12,614 nt of DNA from UBA2277 sp035477615 (GTDB lineage: Bacteria; Patescibacteriota; Microgenomatia; UBA1400; MFAQ01). The position numbers were made by a program, and so were the translations under genes. Each line of letters opens with the position of its first letter. Position 1 is the stretch's first letter. Under the pieces are notes generated by a model that made no database searches, had not been told where the DNA came from, and was given only the letters and a program-made list of their open reading frames with translations. The stretch lies in contig DATIKJ010000033.1 of assembly GCA_035477615.1 (NCBI GenBank), positions 1-12,614 on the forward strand, in the 5' to 3' direction. Below, piece by piece: positions 1 to 4,825 of this stretch.

Positions 1-4
1 ATCT

Positions 5-28
5 TTTCAATAATATTCATTATTGAAA
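5..28. repeat. perfect 10-bp inverted repeat
   Basis: TTTCAATAAT (5-14) and its exact reverse complement ATTATTGAAA (19-28) are separated by the 4-nt loop attc. The stem is entirely A/T except for one C-G pair, and no T-run follows on either side, so it is not a typical intrinsic terminator. It is the first of a series of hairpins filling the gene-free left end. Function unknown. Confidence 0.6.
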
Positions 29-48
29 TATCTTCCTGCGCTTCCTCT

Positions 49-93
49 TATACCTGGCGCCCATAATTACTTCGTCATTATGGGCTGGGTATA
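49..93. repeat. long two-part hairpin
   Basis: An inner perfect 9-bp stem, GCCCATAAT (59-67) with ATTATGGGC (77-85), encloses a 9-nt loop. An outer 6-bp stem, TATACC (49-54) with GGTATA (88-93), is joined to it by a small internal loop (tggc against tg). The sequence could fold as RNA or as a DNA cruciform. There is no T-run behind it. A structured RNA or the end of a non-autonomous element are both possible; the sequence does not decide. Confidence 0.55.
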
Positions 94-112
94 GCTCTAA
101 CCTCGACTCTTT

Positions 113-131
113 GCCGCTTTTGAAATGATAT
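113..131. repeat. 19-bp direct repeat, left copy
   Basis: The 19 bases gccgcttttgaaatgatat occur here and again, identically, at 347-365. The two copies bracket a 215-nt stretch (132-346) holding a terminator-like hairpin and structured element A. Such an arrangement could be a duplicated target site or a tandem-duplication footprint. Confidence 0.6.
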
Positions 132-157
132 TGGTAATATGCTGCTTCTCTTGTGAG

Positions 158-192
158 TAACAACGGACCCGCTAATGGCGGGTTTATTGTTA
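158..192 (+). terminator. hairpin, probable intrinsic terminator
   Basis: ACCCGC (167-172) pairs with GCGGGT (178-183) around a 5-nt loop, followed by a T-rich tail (ttattgtta). The stem can be extended by TAACAA (158-163) with TTGTTA (187-192). T-richness on the plus side favours termination of rightward transcription, but no rightward gene is visible upstream in the window, so it may equally be part of a structured element. Confidence 0.45.
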
Positions 193-194
193 AT

Positions 195-216
195 AAGCTG
201 TTCAAGTCTACAGCTT
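195..216. repeat. 7-bp inverted repeat
   Basis: AAGCTGT (195-201) and ACAGCTT (210-216) form a perfect 7-bp stem with the 8-nt loop tcaagtct. It lies 18 nt before structured element A and may be part of the same unit. Confidence 0.45.
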
Positions 217-234
217 CGCCTTGCTTTCACTCCC

Positions 235-347
235 GCCTCACCGAAATCGTTACGAGTTCGGTTCCGGCACTCCTCGTTGATTTCTTTTGTCCTGTTTTAC
301 TCGATCTCCATAAAGGATATCGAATAAAACCGGAAATCACCTCGGAG
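235..347. repeat. structured repeat, copy A
   Basis: A core at 235-275 is 30/41 identical without gaps to 991-1031 (copy B), with mostly transition differences. The core can form a small hairpin, CCGAA (241-245) with TTCGG (257-261), with apex sequence CGTTAC that is also present in B. A long imperfect hairpin starts exactly 35 nt into the core. Its outer arms 270-284 and 333-347 match at 12/15 positions and its inner arms 294-305 and 319-330 at 11/12. Copy B has the same layout with different arm sequences. No convincing protein is encoded. A non-coding RNA, a folded-DNA recombination site or a MITE-like element are possible; orientation is unknown. Confidence 0.6.
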
Positions 348-365
348 CCGCTTTTGAAATGATAT
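347..365. repeat. 19-bp direct repeat, right copy
   Basis: Identical to 113-131. It begins at the last base of structured element A, so the repeat boundary and the element boundary coincide. Confidence 0.6.
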
Positions 366-403
366 GAAATGGTCGTGTTGCTTTTACTTTAAAGATTATA
401 AAG

Positions 404-426
404 ACCCACAGAAATGTGGGTTTTTG
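404..426 (+). terminator. intrinsic terminator
   Basis: ACCCACA (404-410) pairs with TGTGGGT (415-421) around the tetraloop gaaa, followed by tttttgtg. This is a compact, convincing rightward terminator. It closes the gene-free hairpin-rich region and insulates the promoter of the next gene. Confidence 0.75.
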
Positions 427-439
427 TGTACCTACAGGC

Positions 440-468
440 TTGACTTTATCCTATAGCCAATATAGAAC
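440..468 (+). promoter_or_regulatory. sigma-70-type promoter
   Basis: TTGACT (440-445) and TAGAAC (463-468) are separated by 17 nt. The predicted transcript starts near 475 and leaves a leader of about 36 nt before the small membrane-protein gene. The -35 is strong; the -10 matches the consensus only partly. Confidence 0.5.
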
Positions 469-510
469 ACGTCTATCGTAGTTTTGCACCCTGATAACTG
501 AGGAGGAGAA

Positions 511-699
511 ATGAAAAGGTTAGTATTTTTTTTGGGAATGCTCTTATCTGGTTTTATGGTTTATAACTCTTTTAATTTGCACTATAGACTATTTATTACT
601 GAGAGTATCTCGACTGGAGATTCTGGATATTTTGTTGTTGTAGTAATTTTTGGTATTGTTGGAGCGATTGCCTGCTTTATTCAAACATTTTTTGATTGA
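511..699 (+). CDS. small two-helix membrane protein, unknown
   Basis: This 62-residue protein has a short positively charged N-terminus (MKR) and a hydrophobic helix at about residues 4-20. A polar stretch containing acidic and hydroxyl residues follows, then a second hydrophobic helix at about 40-60 ending in FFD. It probably sits in the cytoplasmic membrane. The start is well supported: a strong SD (aggagga, from 501) lies 4 nt before the ATG. The gene is a complete single-gene unit with a promoter at 440-468 and a terminator at 710-737. No family is recognised. Reality as a gene is likely because the signals are complete; function is unknown. Confidence 0.7.
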   Translation: MKRLVFFLGMLLSGFMVYNSFNLHYRLFITESISTGDSGYFVVVVIFGIVGAIACFIQTFFD

Positions 700-709
700 G
701 TATGAGATT

Positions 710-737
710 ACCGGGGGGGGACCCTCGGTTTTTTTAT
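710..737 (+). terminator. intrinsic terminator of the small membrane-protein gene
   Basis: ACCGGGGG (710-717) pairs with CCCTCGGT (722-729), including one G-T pair, around a 4-nt loop, followed by a run of seven further T's. It starts 10 nt after the stop codon. Confidence 0.8.
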
Positions 738-748
738 TTTGTAGGATC

Positions 749-764
749 TCGAAGAGTCCTTCGA
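749..764. repeat. 6-bp inverted repeat
   Basis: TCGAAG (749-754) and CTTCGA (759-764) are separated by agtc. It is a short hairpin between the terminator and the tRNA region; no role can be assigned. Confidence 0.3.
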
Positions 765-782
765 TGTGGTGTTCTGTAGTGC

Positions 783-806
783 TTGACGGGGTGCGTATGA
801 TAAAAT
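783..806 (+). promoter_or_regulatory. weak candidate promoter for the tRNA region
   Basis: TTGACG (783-788) and TAAAAT (801-806, within tatgataaaat) lie upstream of the tRNA pieces. The 12-nt spacing is too short for a standard promoter, so only one of the two boxes may be used. It is listed because it is the only promoter-like sequence near the tRNA. Confidence 0.25.
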
Positions 807-820
807 AGGCACTGTTATAA

Positions 821-845
821 GGGCGATTAGCTCACCCCGGTTAGA
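821..845 (+). pseudogene. 5' fragment of a tRNA-Ile
   Basis: The first 14 bases (gggcgattagctca) are identical to the start of the intact tRNA-Ile at 871. After a small change in the D-loop (ccccggttaga against tctggttaga) the similarity stops at the 3' side of the D-arm. There is no anticodon arm. This is a broken second copy of the tRNA gene, 50 nt upstream of the intact one. Confidence 0.65.
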
Positions 846-860
846 TTAACAATTTAGTTG

Positions 861-953
861 AAATGTTCGTGGGCGATTAGCTCATCTGGTTAGAGCGCGG
901 TCCTGATAAGACCGAGGTGCTTGGTTCGACCCCAAGATCGCCCACGAACATTT
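861..953 (+). promoter_or_regulatory. leader/trailer pairing that extends the tRNA acceptor stem
   Basis: aaatgttcgt (861-870) just before the tRNA is an exact complement of acgaacattt (944-953), so the precursor acceptor stem can grow from 7 to 17 uninterrupted pairs. Base 944, the discriminator A, would pair with T870. This could affect RNase P and 3'-end processing. Basis: seen in sequence; effect inferred. Confidence 0.6.
871..944 (+). tRNA. tRNA-Ile (anticodon GAT)
   Basis: This is a complete 74-nt cloverleaf. The acceptor stem gggcgat (871-877) pairs with atcgccc (937-943), with discriminator A944. The D-arm is gctc...gagc. The anticodon stem is cggtc/gaccg around ctGATaa, and the T-arm is cttgg-ttcgacc-ccaag. 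The GAT anticodon reads ATC and ATT codons as isoleucine. The terminal CCA is not encoded (the next bases are cga), so a CCA-adding enzyme must finish it. It is flanked by truncated copies of itself, and its leader and trailer can pair with each other over 10 bp. Confidence 0.95.
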
Positions 954-969
954 TAATCTTGTTTTAATA

Positions 970-1107
970 AGGTGCTTGGTTCAACGTCCGGCCTTACTGA
1001 AACCGTTACTGGTTTGACTTCGTCACTCTTCAAAATCGTTCATATTCCTCAAAATCTCCCAAGGGATTTTTTGAGGGAACAATTTTTTAGAGTCAAGATC
1101 GCCCACA
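970..1107 (+). pseudogene. 3' part of a tRNA-Ile interrupted by a structured element
   Basis: aggtgcttggttc (970-982) repeats the variable loop and T-arm start of the intact tRNA at 915-927, and caagatcgcccac (1094-1106) repeats its 3' T-stem and acceptor strand at 933-945. Between them lie about 110 nt containing structured repeat B. The acceptor strand resumes one base after the end of B. The piece lacks an anticodon arm and cannot make a tRNA. Together with the 5' fragment at 821 it suggests that a second tRNA-Ile copy was broken by rearrangement or insertion. Confidence 0.55.
991..1092. repeat. structured repeat, copy B
   Basis: The core (991-1031) matches copy A at 30/41 positions. Around the shared apex CGTTAC, AAACC can pair with GGTTT. 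The long hairpin begins 35 nt into the core, as in A. Its outer arms 1026-1041 and 1077-1092 match at 13/16, and its inner arms 1047-1060 and 1063-1076 at 12/14. Arm sequences differ from those of A but the fold is kept, which favours conserved structure over chance. The element lies inside a broken tRNA-Ile 3' half. Confidence 0.6.
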
Positions 1108-1123
1108 AAGCACTTGTATCTAA

Positions 1124-1630
1124 ATGAATATATTTGAAAACGAAAATGGTGTTTCTTTGTGTCAAGTTGACAGAGATTATGCTGTAACAGATGAAGTACT
1201 ACTGATCCTAGAAGAAATTTTTGAACAGGAAGCATGTAAGGGTTTGTTTGGTGCATCAAAAATGGATAGACAGAGAATCGTTGATTATCTTGAATGGGCA
1301 AAGAGGAAAAATACTGAGGGAAGTAATTATTTGTATTTTGTGCAAAATAATTTGGGAAAGATAGTTGGGGGAATGGATATACAGAAAGATAATGATAGAG
1401 AAGTTTCAATAGGGTTTTGGAAGGATGTGAATAGTGATTTTTCAATGACAAAATTGGTGCAAAAATTGGAGGAAATTTGCAGAAGTTTGGGTTGTGTAAA
1501 GATGAACGCATATATAGAAAAGACCAATACAAAAGCGGAAAGACTTTTGGATAGAACGGGTTTTTTGGAAGAGGGGGAAGTGGAGGGCAGAACAAAACAA
1601 CTTGTGAAGTATGGGAAAGCATTATCTTGA
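1124..1630 (+). CDS. GNAT-family N-acetyltransferase
   Basis: This 168-residue protein is close to the usual length of single-domain GNAT enzymes, which transfer an acetyl group from acetyl-CoA to an amine. The central region shows the GNAT strand pattern (YLYFVQNNLGKIVGGMDI, about 70-87), then a helix (TKLVQKLEEICRSLG). The classic C-terminal stretch follows: KMNAYIEKTN, then KAERLLDRTGFLEEGEVEG (about 138-156), resembling the N..A..L..K.GF..EG signature of RimJ/RimL-like members. The acetyl-CoA pyrophosphate loop (usual form Q/R-x-x-G-x-G/A) is not recognisable; VNSDFSM stands there. Substrate unknown. No SD precedes the ATG. The gene lies directly after the disrupted tRNA and before two small genes. 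Confidence 0.7.
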   Translation: MNIFENENGVSLCQVDRDYAVTDEVLLILEEIFEQEACKGLFGASKMDRQRIVDYLEWAKRKNTEGSNYLYFVQNNLGKIVGGMDIQKDNDREVSIGFWKDVNSDFSMTKLVQKLEEICRSLGCVKMNAYIEKTNTKAERLLDRTGFLEEGEVEGRTKQLVKYGKALS

Positions 1631-1666
1631 GAGTGTTTGGAAGAGGGCTCTTGTTATTCTTACAAC

Positions 1667-1867
1667 ATGGAAATAGAAAAAAGATACTCTAGTTTGGTTC
1701 GTGAGGATGAATTAATGAGCCAAGAAGAACTTGATGCTTGGGAAAAGTTTTTGGCCAAGAAGGATAATTGGGAAGATGACCCTTTGGAATTATTGGGGCA
1801 AAATAGAGGAGCGAAAAAAGAGGTAATCATAACTGGTAATGGGCCGGACGATGGGGATATGCTTTGA
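1667..1867 (+). CDS. small acidic protein, unknown
   Basis: From the ATG at 1667 this is a 66-residue, acidic, soluble protein with no membrane segment. It has an E/D/K/W-rich middle (EELDAWEKFLAKKDNWEDD, about 20-38) and a Gly/Asp-rich tail (GNGPDDGDML). The frame is open upstream to a TTG at 1637. The ATG is preferred because a -10-like TATTCT (1655-1660) ends exactly 6 nt before it, as seen at several neighbouring genes, and neither start has an SD. It lies 36 nt after the acetyltransferase gene and 25 nt before the next small gene. No family is recognised. Confidence 0.5.
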   Translation: MEIEKRYSSLVREDELMSQEELDAWEKFLAKKDNWEDDPLELLGQNRGAKKEVIITGNGPDDGDML

Positions 1868-1892
1868 GAAAGGTCGGTGATATATTGAAGTT

Positions 1893-2180
1893 ATGAGTAC
1901 ACTCAGAGAAAGAACAAATTGTTTTAAAGTGGTTGAAGGAGACGGAGATATTATTGAGAATGGTCGTTGGTTGAATGTCAGAGAAACTTCAGAAGGAGGG
2001 GCTGTAATAGATGTAAAAGCTGATGATTTGGAGTGTTTGGATAAACTGAATGAGAAGTTGGGTGGTTTGGATGGAAGGGTAATCGAGGCTATTTTGGATG
2101 ACGTAAAAGGTCAGATAATATTGGTTGATGAGAAGGGACAAATTCCTTTTGATGAAGTAATGAAGGCTATTTTGGACTAA
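1893..2180 (+). CDS. small acidic protein, unknown
   Basis: This 95-residue, acidic, soluble protein has regular alternation of charged and hydrophobic residues (GAVIDVKADDLECLDKLNEK, GRVIEAILDDVKGQIILVDEKG), suggesting a compact alpha/beta domain. There is no membrane segment, signal peptide or recognisable motif. No SD is present; TATATT (1881-1886) ends exactly 6 nt before the ATG, so a leaderless transcript is possible. It follows the previous small gene by 25 nt. The -35-like box of the transporter promoter overlaps its last codons. Function unknown. Confidence 0.6.
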   Translation: MSTLRERTNCFKVVEGDGDIIENGRWLNVRETSEGGAVIDVKADDLECLDKLNEKLGGLDGRVIEAILDDVKGQIILVDEKGQIPFDEVMKAILD

Positions 2181-2201
2181 GGCAGCACTTATTGGTATAA
2201 T
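2172..2201 (+). promoter_or_regulatory. promoter of the cation transporter gene
   Basis: A perfect -10, TATAAT (2196-2201), is preceded at 18 nt by TTGGAC (2172-2177), which overlaps the stop region of the upstream gene. The predicted start near 2208 gives a leader of about 30 nt before the ATG at 2239. Confidence 0.55.
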
Positions 2202-2238
2202 ATGGGCTGATCTTTAATAATTTTTTTGGGAGGTGGAG

Positions 2239-3168
2239 ATGGAGCGAGAGGAACGGTTGGCTAAAATTCAGGGGGTGCTGGGGGTAACCCTTGCCTTGAA
2301 TCTAACAGTGTGTGCACTAAAGATAGTTCTAGGTCTAGTTACCGGCATACTGACTATTGTGGCAGACGGTCTTCATTCCTTGGGTGACTCATTTTCCAAT
2401 ATCATTGGTTTGTTGGGAATTCGTTTGGCACAAAAACCGCCGGACAAGAAGTTTCCTTATGGCTACGAAAAGTTTGAAACGGTGGCAACTCTTGTAATTG
2501 CCAGTATCATCTCGATTACTTTTTTTGAGGTGATGAAGAGCGGGGTGGAACGATTATTTCATCCACAGGCAGTGTCGATATCGCCACTGGTAATTGTACT
2601 TATGGTGGTGAGCGTTTGTATTAATATCTTTGTGGTGTGGTACGAAGGCGGAGCTGGAAGAAAGTACAAAAGCGAGTTGCTCATTGCTGACTCTTCGGAA
2701 ACCAAAACAGACATTTTTGTTTCGATTGCTGTAATAATCGGAGTGGTGTTTATCAGCCAAGGAGTTTGGTGGCTTGATGGGGTAATTACTTTATTTGTGG
2801 GCTTATGTATCCTGAGAGTAATTATCGACATTATTAAATCGACCATAAAAGTTCTTTGTGATGGACAAGTGGTCGATCCAGACGATATTAGGCGGGTAGT
2901 ATTGTCGGTGCCTGGGGCAAAGTTTTGTCATGCAATCCGCTCCAGGGGAAGACTAGAAGCTTTTTATCTGGACTTTCATCTGGGGGTAGCGCCAGAAACA
3001 AGTATTGAGGTTTCTCATGATGAGATTTGTCATCGGGTGAAACTGGCTTTGGAGAAAGAATACTCTGGTTTGAAAGCTGCTCACATTCACATTGAGCCGG
3101 ATAATGAGATGGGCAGAGTGCGCGGAAATAGCGTGTTTGCCAAAACCGATTCGTATGAAATAGTTTAA
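2239..3168 (+). CDS. cation diffusion facilitator (CDF) metal transporter
   Basis: This 309-residue inner-membrane protein of typical CDF length exports divalent metal ions by proton antiport in known family members. About six hydrophobic helices span residues 12-205. Helix 2 carries the metal-site pattern D43..H46..D50 (ADGLHSLGD). The matching site in helix 5 reads D151SSE154TKTD158, with Glu where many Zn transporters have His. FPYGYEKFE (about 72-80) is the conserved loop after helix 2. The cytoplasmic C-terminal domain (about 206-290) has His231, His247, His282 and His284, suited to regulatory metal binding. ATG 2239 is chosen because GGGAGG lies 5 nt before it; an in-frame GTG at 2233 overlaps that SD. 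The transported metal cannot be told. Confidence 0.9.
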   Translation: MEREERLAKIQGVLGVTLALNLTVCALKIVLGLVTGILTIVADGLHSLGDSFSNIIGLLGIRLAQKPPDKKFPYGYEKFETVATLVIASIISITFFEVMKSGVERLFHPQAVSISPLVIVLMVVSVCINIFVVWYEGGAGRKYKSELLIADSSETKTDIFVSIAVIIGVVFISQGVWWLDGVITLFVGLCILRVIIDIIKSTIKVLCDGQVVDPDDIRRVVLSVPGAKFCHAIRSRGRLEAFYLDFHLGVAPETSIEVSHDEICHRVKLALEKEYSGLKAAHIHIEPDNEMGRVRGNSVFAKTDSYEIV

Positions 3169-3175
3169 TTTAATT

Positions 3176-3202
3176 GACCCTGCTTAGGCAGGGTCTTTTT
3201 TT
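3176..3202 (+). terminator. terminator of the cation transporter gene
   Basis: GACCCTGC (3176-3183) and GCAGGGTC (3188-3195) form a perfect 8-bp stem with a 4-nt loop, followed by seven T's. It starts 7 nt after the stop codon. Confidence 0.9.
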
Positions 3203-3204
3203 GT

Positions 3205-3233
3205 TAAAAAAAAGACCCCTATGGAAGGGGCCT
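3205..3233 (-). terminator. terminator of the minus-strand unknown gene
   Basis: On the minus strand AGGCCCCT and AGGGGTCT (plus-strand 3226-3233 and 3213-3220) form an 8-bp stem with one G-U pair, followed by eight T's (the A-run ending at 3213). It sits tail to tail with the transporter terminator. Confidence 0.8.
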
Positions 3234-3239
3234 TGGTTG

Positions 3240-3605
3240 TTATTCTGTTTTTTCTTTGCAGATAAAACAATAGTAAGGAAAGTGGCTTATTTCGGTGACA
3301 AAAATAAATTCTCCGAGAGGAAAAAGTTTAAAATTCTTGAAAACTACTCCTTCAAGAGGTTTGTCGAAGTTAAAGACAGTTTCTTTACCATCTGGGGCGG
3401 TGAGGATGACTTCATATTCAGGACTTGTTCCACAATCATCAAAATAACCATTGTAGTTAAGAACCCATTCTTTGATTTTGGACTCAAAAACGACGATGGT
3501 GTGACTACATAATTCCAATTTTTTCTCTTCGAGTAGCTCTTCAACGGTTATCTTGGGGGGGTTAAAAAAGTTGAGTGTGTCTGAAATAAAGCTAGGTAAC
3601 TTCAC
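3240..3605 (-). CDS. 121-residue soluble protein, unknown
   Basis: It starts with GTG at 3605 behind a strong SD (aggagg, 5 nt away), so the non-ATG start is credible. The protein is soluble, with an N-terminal amphipathic part (SDTLNFFNPPKITVEELLEE) and then a beta-rich body (HTIVVFESKIKEW, YEVILTAPDGKETVFNFDKP, VVFKNFKLFPLGEFIFVTEI). It ends in a C-x-x-C pair (CFIC) near the C-terminus. A single pair could bind metal or form a disulfide only with other ligands. It is a self-contained transcription unit with a consensus promoter at 3648-3676 and its own terminator. No family is recognised. Confidence 0.65.
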   Translation of the reverse strand: MKLPSFISDTLNFFNPPKITVEELLEEKKLELCSHTIVVFESKIKEWVLNYNGYFDDCGTSPEYEVILTAPDGKETVFNFDKPLEGVVFKNFKLFPLGEFIFVTEISHFPYYCFICKEKTE

Positions 3606-3647
3606 GATTTCCTCCTAGAATGTAAATTTGCTTTGAATCTGGGGTGG

Positions 3648-3676
3648 ATTGTATTGAGTTATAAGATAGATGTCAA
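3648..3676 (-). promoter_or_regulatory. near-consensus sigma-70 promoter
   Basis: On the minus strand TTGACA (plus-strand 3671-3676) and TACAAT (3648-3653) are spaced by 17 nt. Transcription would start near 3641, giving a leader of about 36 nt before the GTG at 3605. Confidence 0.85.
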
Positions 3677-3708
3677 GTTTGTAAAGCTAAGATAATTCCT
3701 TTTTAAGG

Positions 3709-3714
3709 TAAAAT
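3709..3714 (+). promoter_or_regulatory. -10 element of the dus gene, leaderless type
   Basis: TAAAAT ends exactly 6 nt before the ATG at 3721, so transcription would begin at or next to the start codon. No SD and no clear -35 box are seen. The site decides in favour of ATG 3721 over the GTG at 3718. Confidence 0.45.
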
Positions 3715-3720
3715 TGGGTG

Positions 3721-4725
3721 ATGAATAAGGGATTTTGGGAAAAATTACCGAGACCGATTGTAGGATTATCACCGATGGATGGAGTGACCGATGCGCCAAT
3801 GCGCCTGATTGCCAAAAAATATGGTCAGCCGGACGTAATTTACACTGAGTTTGTGAGTGTAGAAGGATTGTGGCGAATTCAAAAGCGAGGAGAAACGACA
3901 CATAAAATTTGGAACGAGCTGAAGTATAACGAGAGCGAACAGCCAGTAGTAGCCCAGCTTTTTGGAAGTGATCCGGACTCTTTTTATGAGGCAACCAAGA
4001 TCGTAGCAAAGATGGGCTTTGCTGGGATTGATATCAATATGGGGTGTCCTTCTCCTGGCTTGGAAAAACGAGGGGGAGGTTCAGGTTTGATGAGAGACCC
4101 TGGACTAGCTCATCGAGTGATTGAGGCGGTGAGAAAAGGAGTGGCAGACATGGGGATAGAAATACCAGTGAGTGTAAAAACAAGGATTGGCAGTAGTCGA
4201 CCAGATAAGGAATGGTGGGAGGCTTTGGCTAAAGAAGAACTGCCGGCGGTGGCCATGCACGGAAGGACTTTTAAACAACTGTATTCAGGAGAGGCTGATT
4301 GGGAAGTGCTAAGAGAAGCATCCAAAATAATTCGAGAAAGCGGGGCGTTGTTTTTGGGTAATGGAGATGTGGAGAAAATTTTGGGAAATAATAAGGTGCA
4401 GTTGGTGAGTGAAAGAGTTTTTGATTTAGATGATGATTTTGATGGAGTACTTGTGGGAAGGAAAGCCGTAGGTAATCCTTGGACCATGCGGAGAGATGGA
4501 TATGAGCCGAGTTTTGAGGAAAGATTGAAGGTGGCTTTAGAACATGCCAGAGTGTTTGAAATGAACTTGCCAGGAAACAAATTCGAAATTATGAGGAAAC
4601 ACCTGACATGGTATGCACACGGGTTTGATGGGGCGGGAGGGCTACGGCGAAAACTGGTGGTGAGTAGTAGCGCTGATGAAGTAGAGAAAATTATTGCCGA
4701 ATTTCTTGATACAGCCCAAAATTAG
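3721..4725 (+). CDS. dus: tRNA-dihydrouridine synthase
   Basis: This FMN enzyme reduces uridine to 5,6-dihydrouridine in the D-loop of tRNA using NADPH. At 334 residues it has the usual length. Visible signatures are the N-terminal FMN loop LSPMDGVTDAPMR (about 16-28), the catalytic-Cys motif DINMGCPSP (Cys109) and VKTRIG. HGRTFKQLYSGEADW (usually HGRT.. Q.Y.G.ADW), GNGDV, and the phosphate-binding GVLVGRKAVGNPW follow. Two deviations stand out. KRGGGSGLM replaces the common KRGAGSAL, and a short insert (about KVQLVSERVFDLDDDFD) lies before the last FMN motif. ATG 3721 is preferred to the adjacent GTG. A weak terminator follows. The Dus subtype is not assigned. Confidence 0.93.
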   Translation: MNKGFWEKLPRPIVGLSPMDGVTDAPMRLIAKKYGQPDVIYTEFVSVEGLWRIQKRGETTHKIWNELKYNESEQPVVAQLFGSDPDSFYEATKIVAKMGFAGIDINMGCPSPGLEKRGGGSGLMRDPGLAHRVIEAVRKGVADMGIEIPVSVKTRIGSSRPDKEWWEALAKEELPAVAMHGRTFKQLYSGEADWEVLREASKIIRESGALFLGNGDVEKILGNNKVQLVSERVFDLDDDFDGVLVGRKAVGNPWTMRRDGYEPSFEERLKVALEHARVFEMNLPGNKFEIMRKHLTWYAHGFDGAGGLRRKLVVSSSADEVEKIIAEFLDTAQN

Positions 4726-4746
4726 GTTCATTTTTGGTCTTTTTTC
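4716..4746 (+). terminator. A/T-rich terminator after dus
   Basis: CCAAAA (4716-4721) pairs with TTTTGG (4732-4737) around a 10-nt loop that contains the stop codon, followed by tcttttttt. The stem is weak but the T-run is good. Confidence 0.5.
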
Positions 4747-4814
4747 CGCAAAAATTGCTGGTTGTATTTTGAGTTTTTTGTCTTTAGGATGAGGAAGTTA
4801 CATAAAATTTTACA

Positions 4815-4820
4815 TATAAA
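4815..4820 (+). promoter_or_regulatory. possible -10 element of the phosphoesterase gene
   Basis: TATAAA ends 5 nt before the ATG at 4826, with no SD and no clear -35 box. It fits the leaderless pattern seen at neighbouring plus-strand genes, although an A/T-rich context makes chance matches easy. Confidence 0.35.
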
Positions 4821-4825
4821 AATAA

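Noticed and set aside
20..205. 61-residue frame on the minus strand and its partial echo at 347-365
   Set aside because: The shared residues (YHFKSG) arise from the 19-bp direct repeat, and the frame runs through two hairpins with no start signal. A degraded gene end cannot be excluded but is not supported.
195..216. tRNA-like T-arm (ttcaagtc within a stem)
   Set aside because: The stem is 7 bp with an 8-nt loop and there are no acceptor, D or anticodon arms nearby, so it is only a hairpin.
153..362. 69-residue plus-strand frame
   Set aside because: It spans the terminator-like hairpin and structured repeat A and has no SD; composition is not protein-like.
1023..1622. 199-residue open frame on the minus strand
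   Set aside because: It covers the GNAT gene antisense, is unusually rich in Phe, Tyr, Pro, Leu and His, and reads into structured repeat B; this is typical of a shadow frame.
3174..3512. 112-residue plus-strand frame
   Set aside because: It starts inside the transporter terminator and is antisense to the well-signalled gene at 3240-3605.
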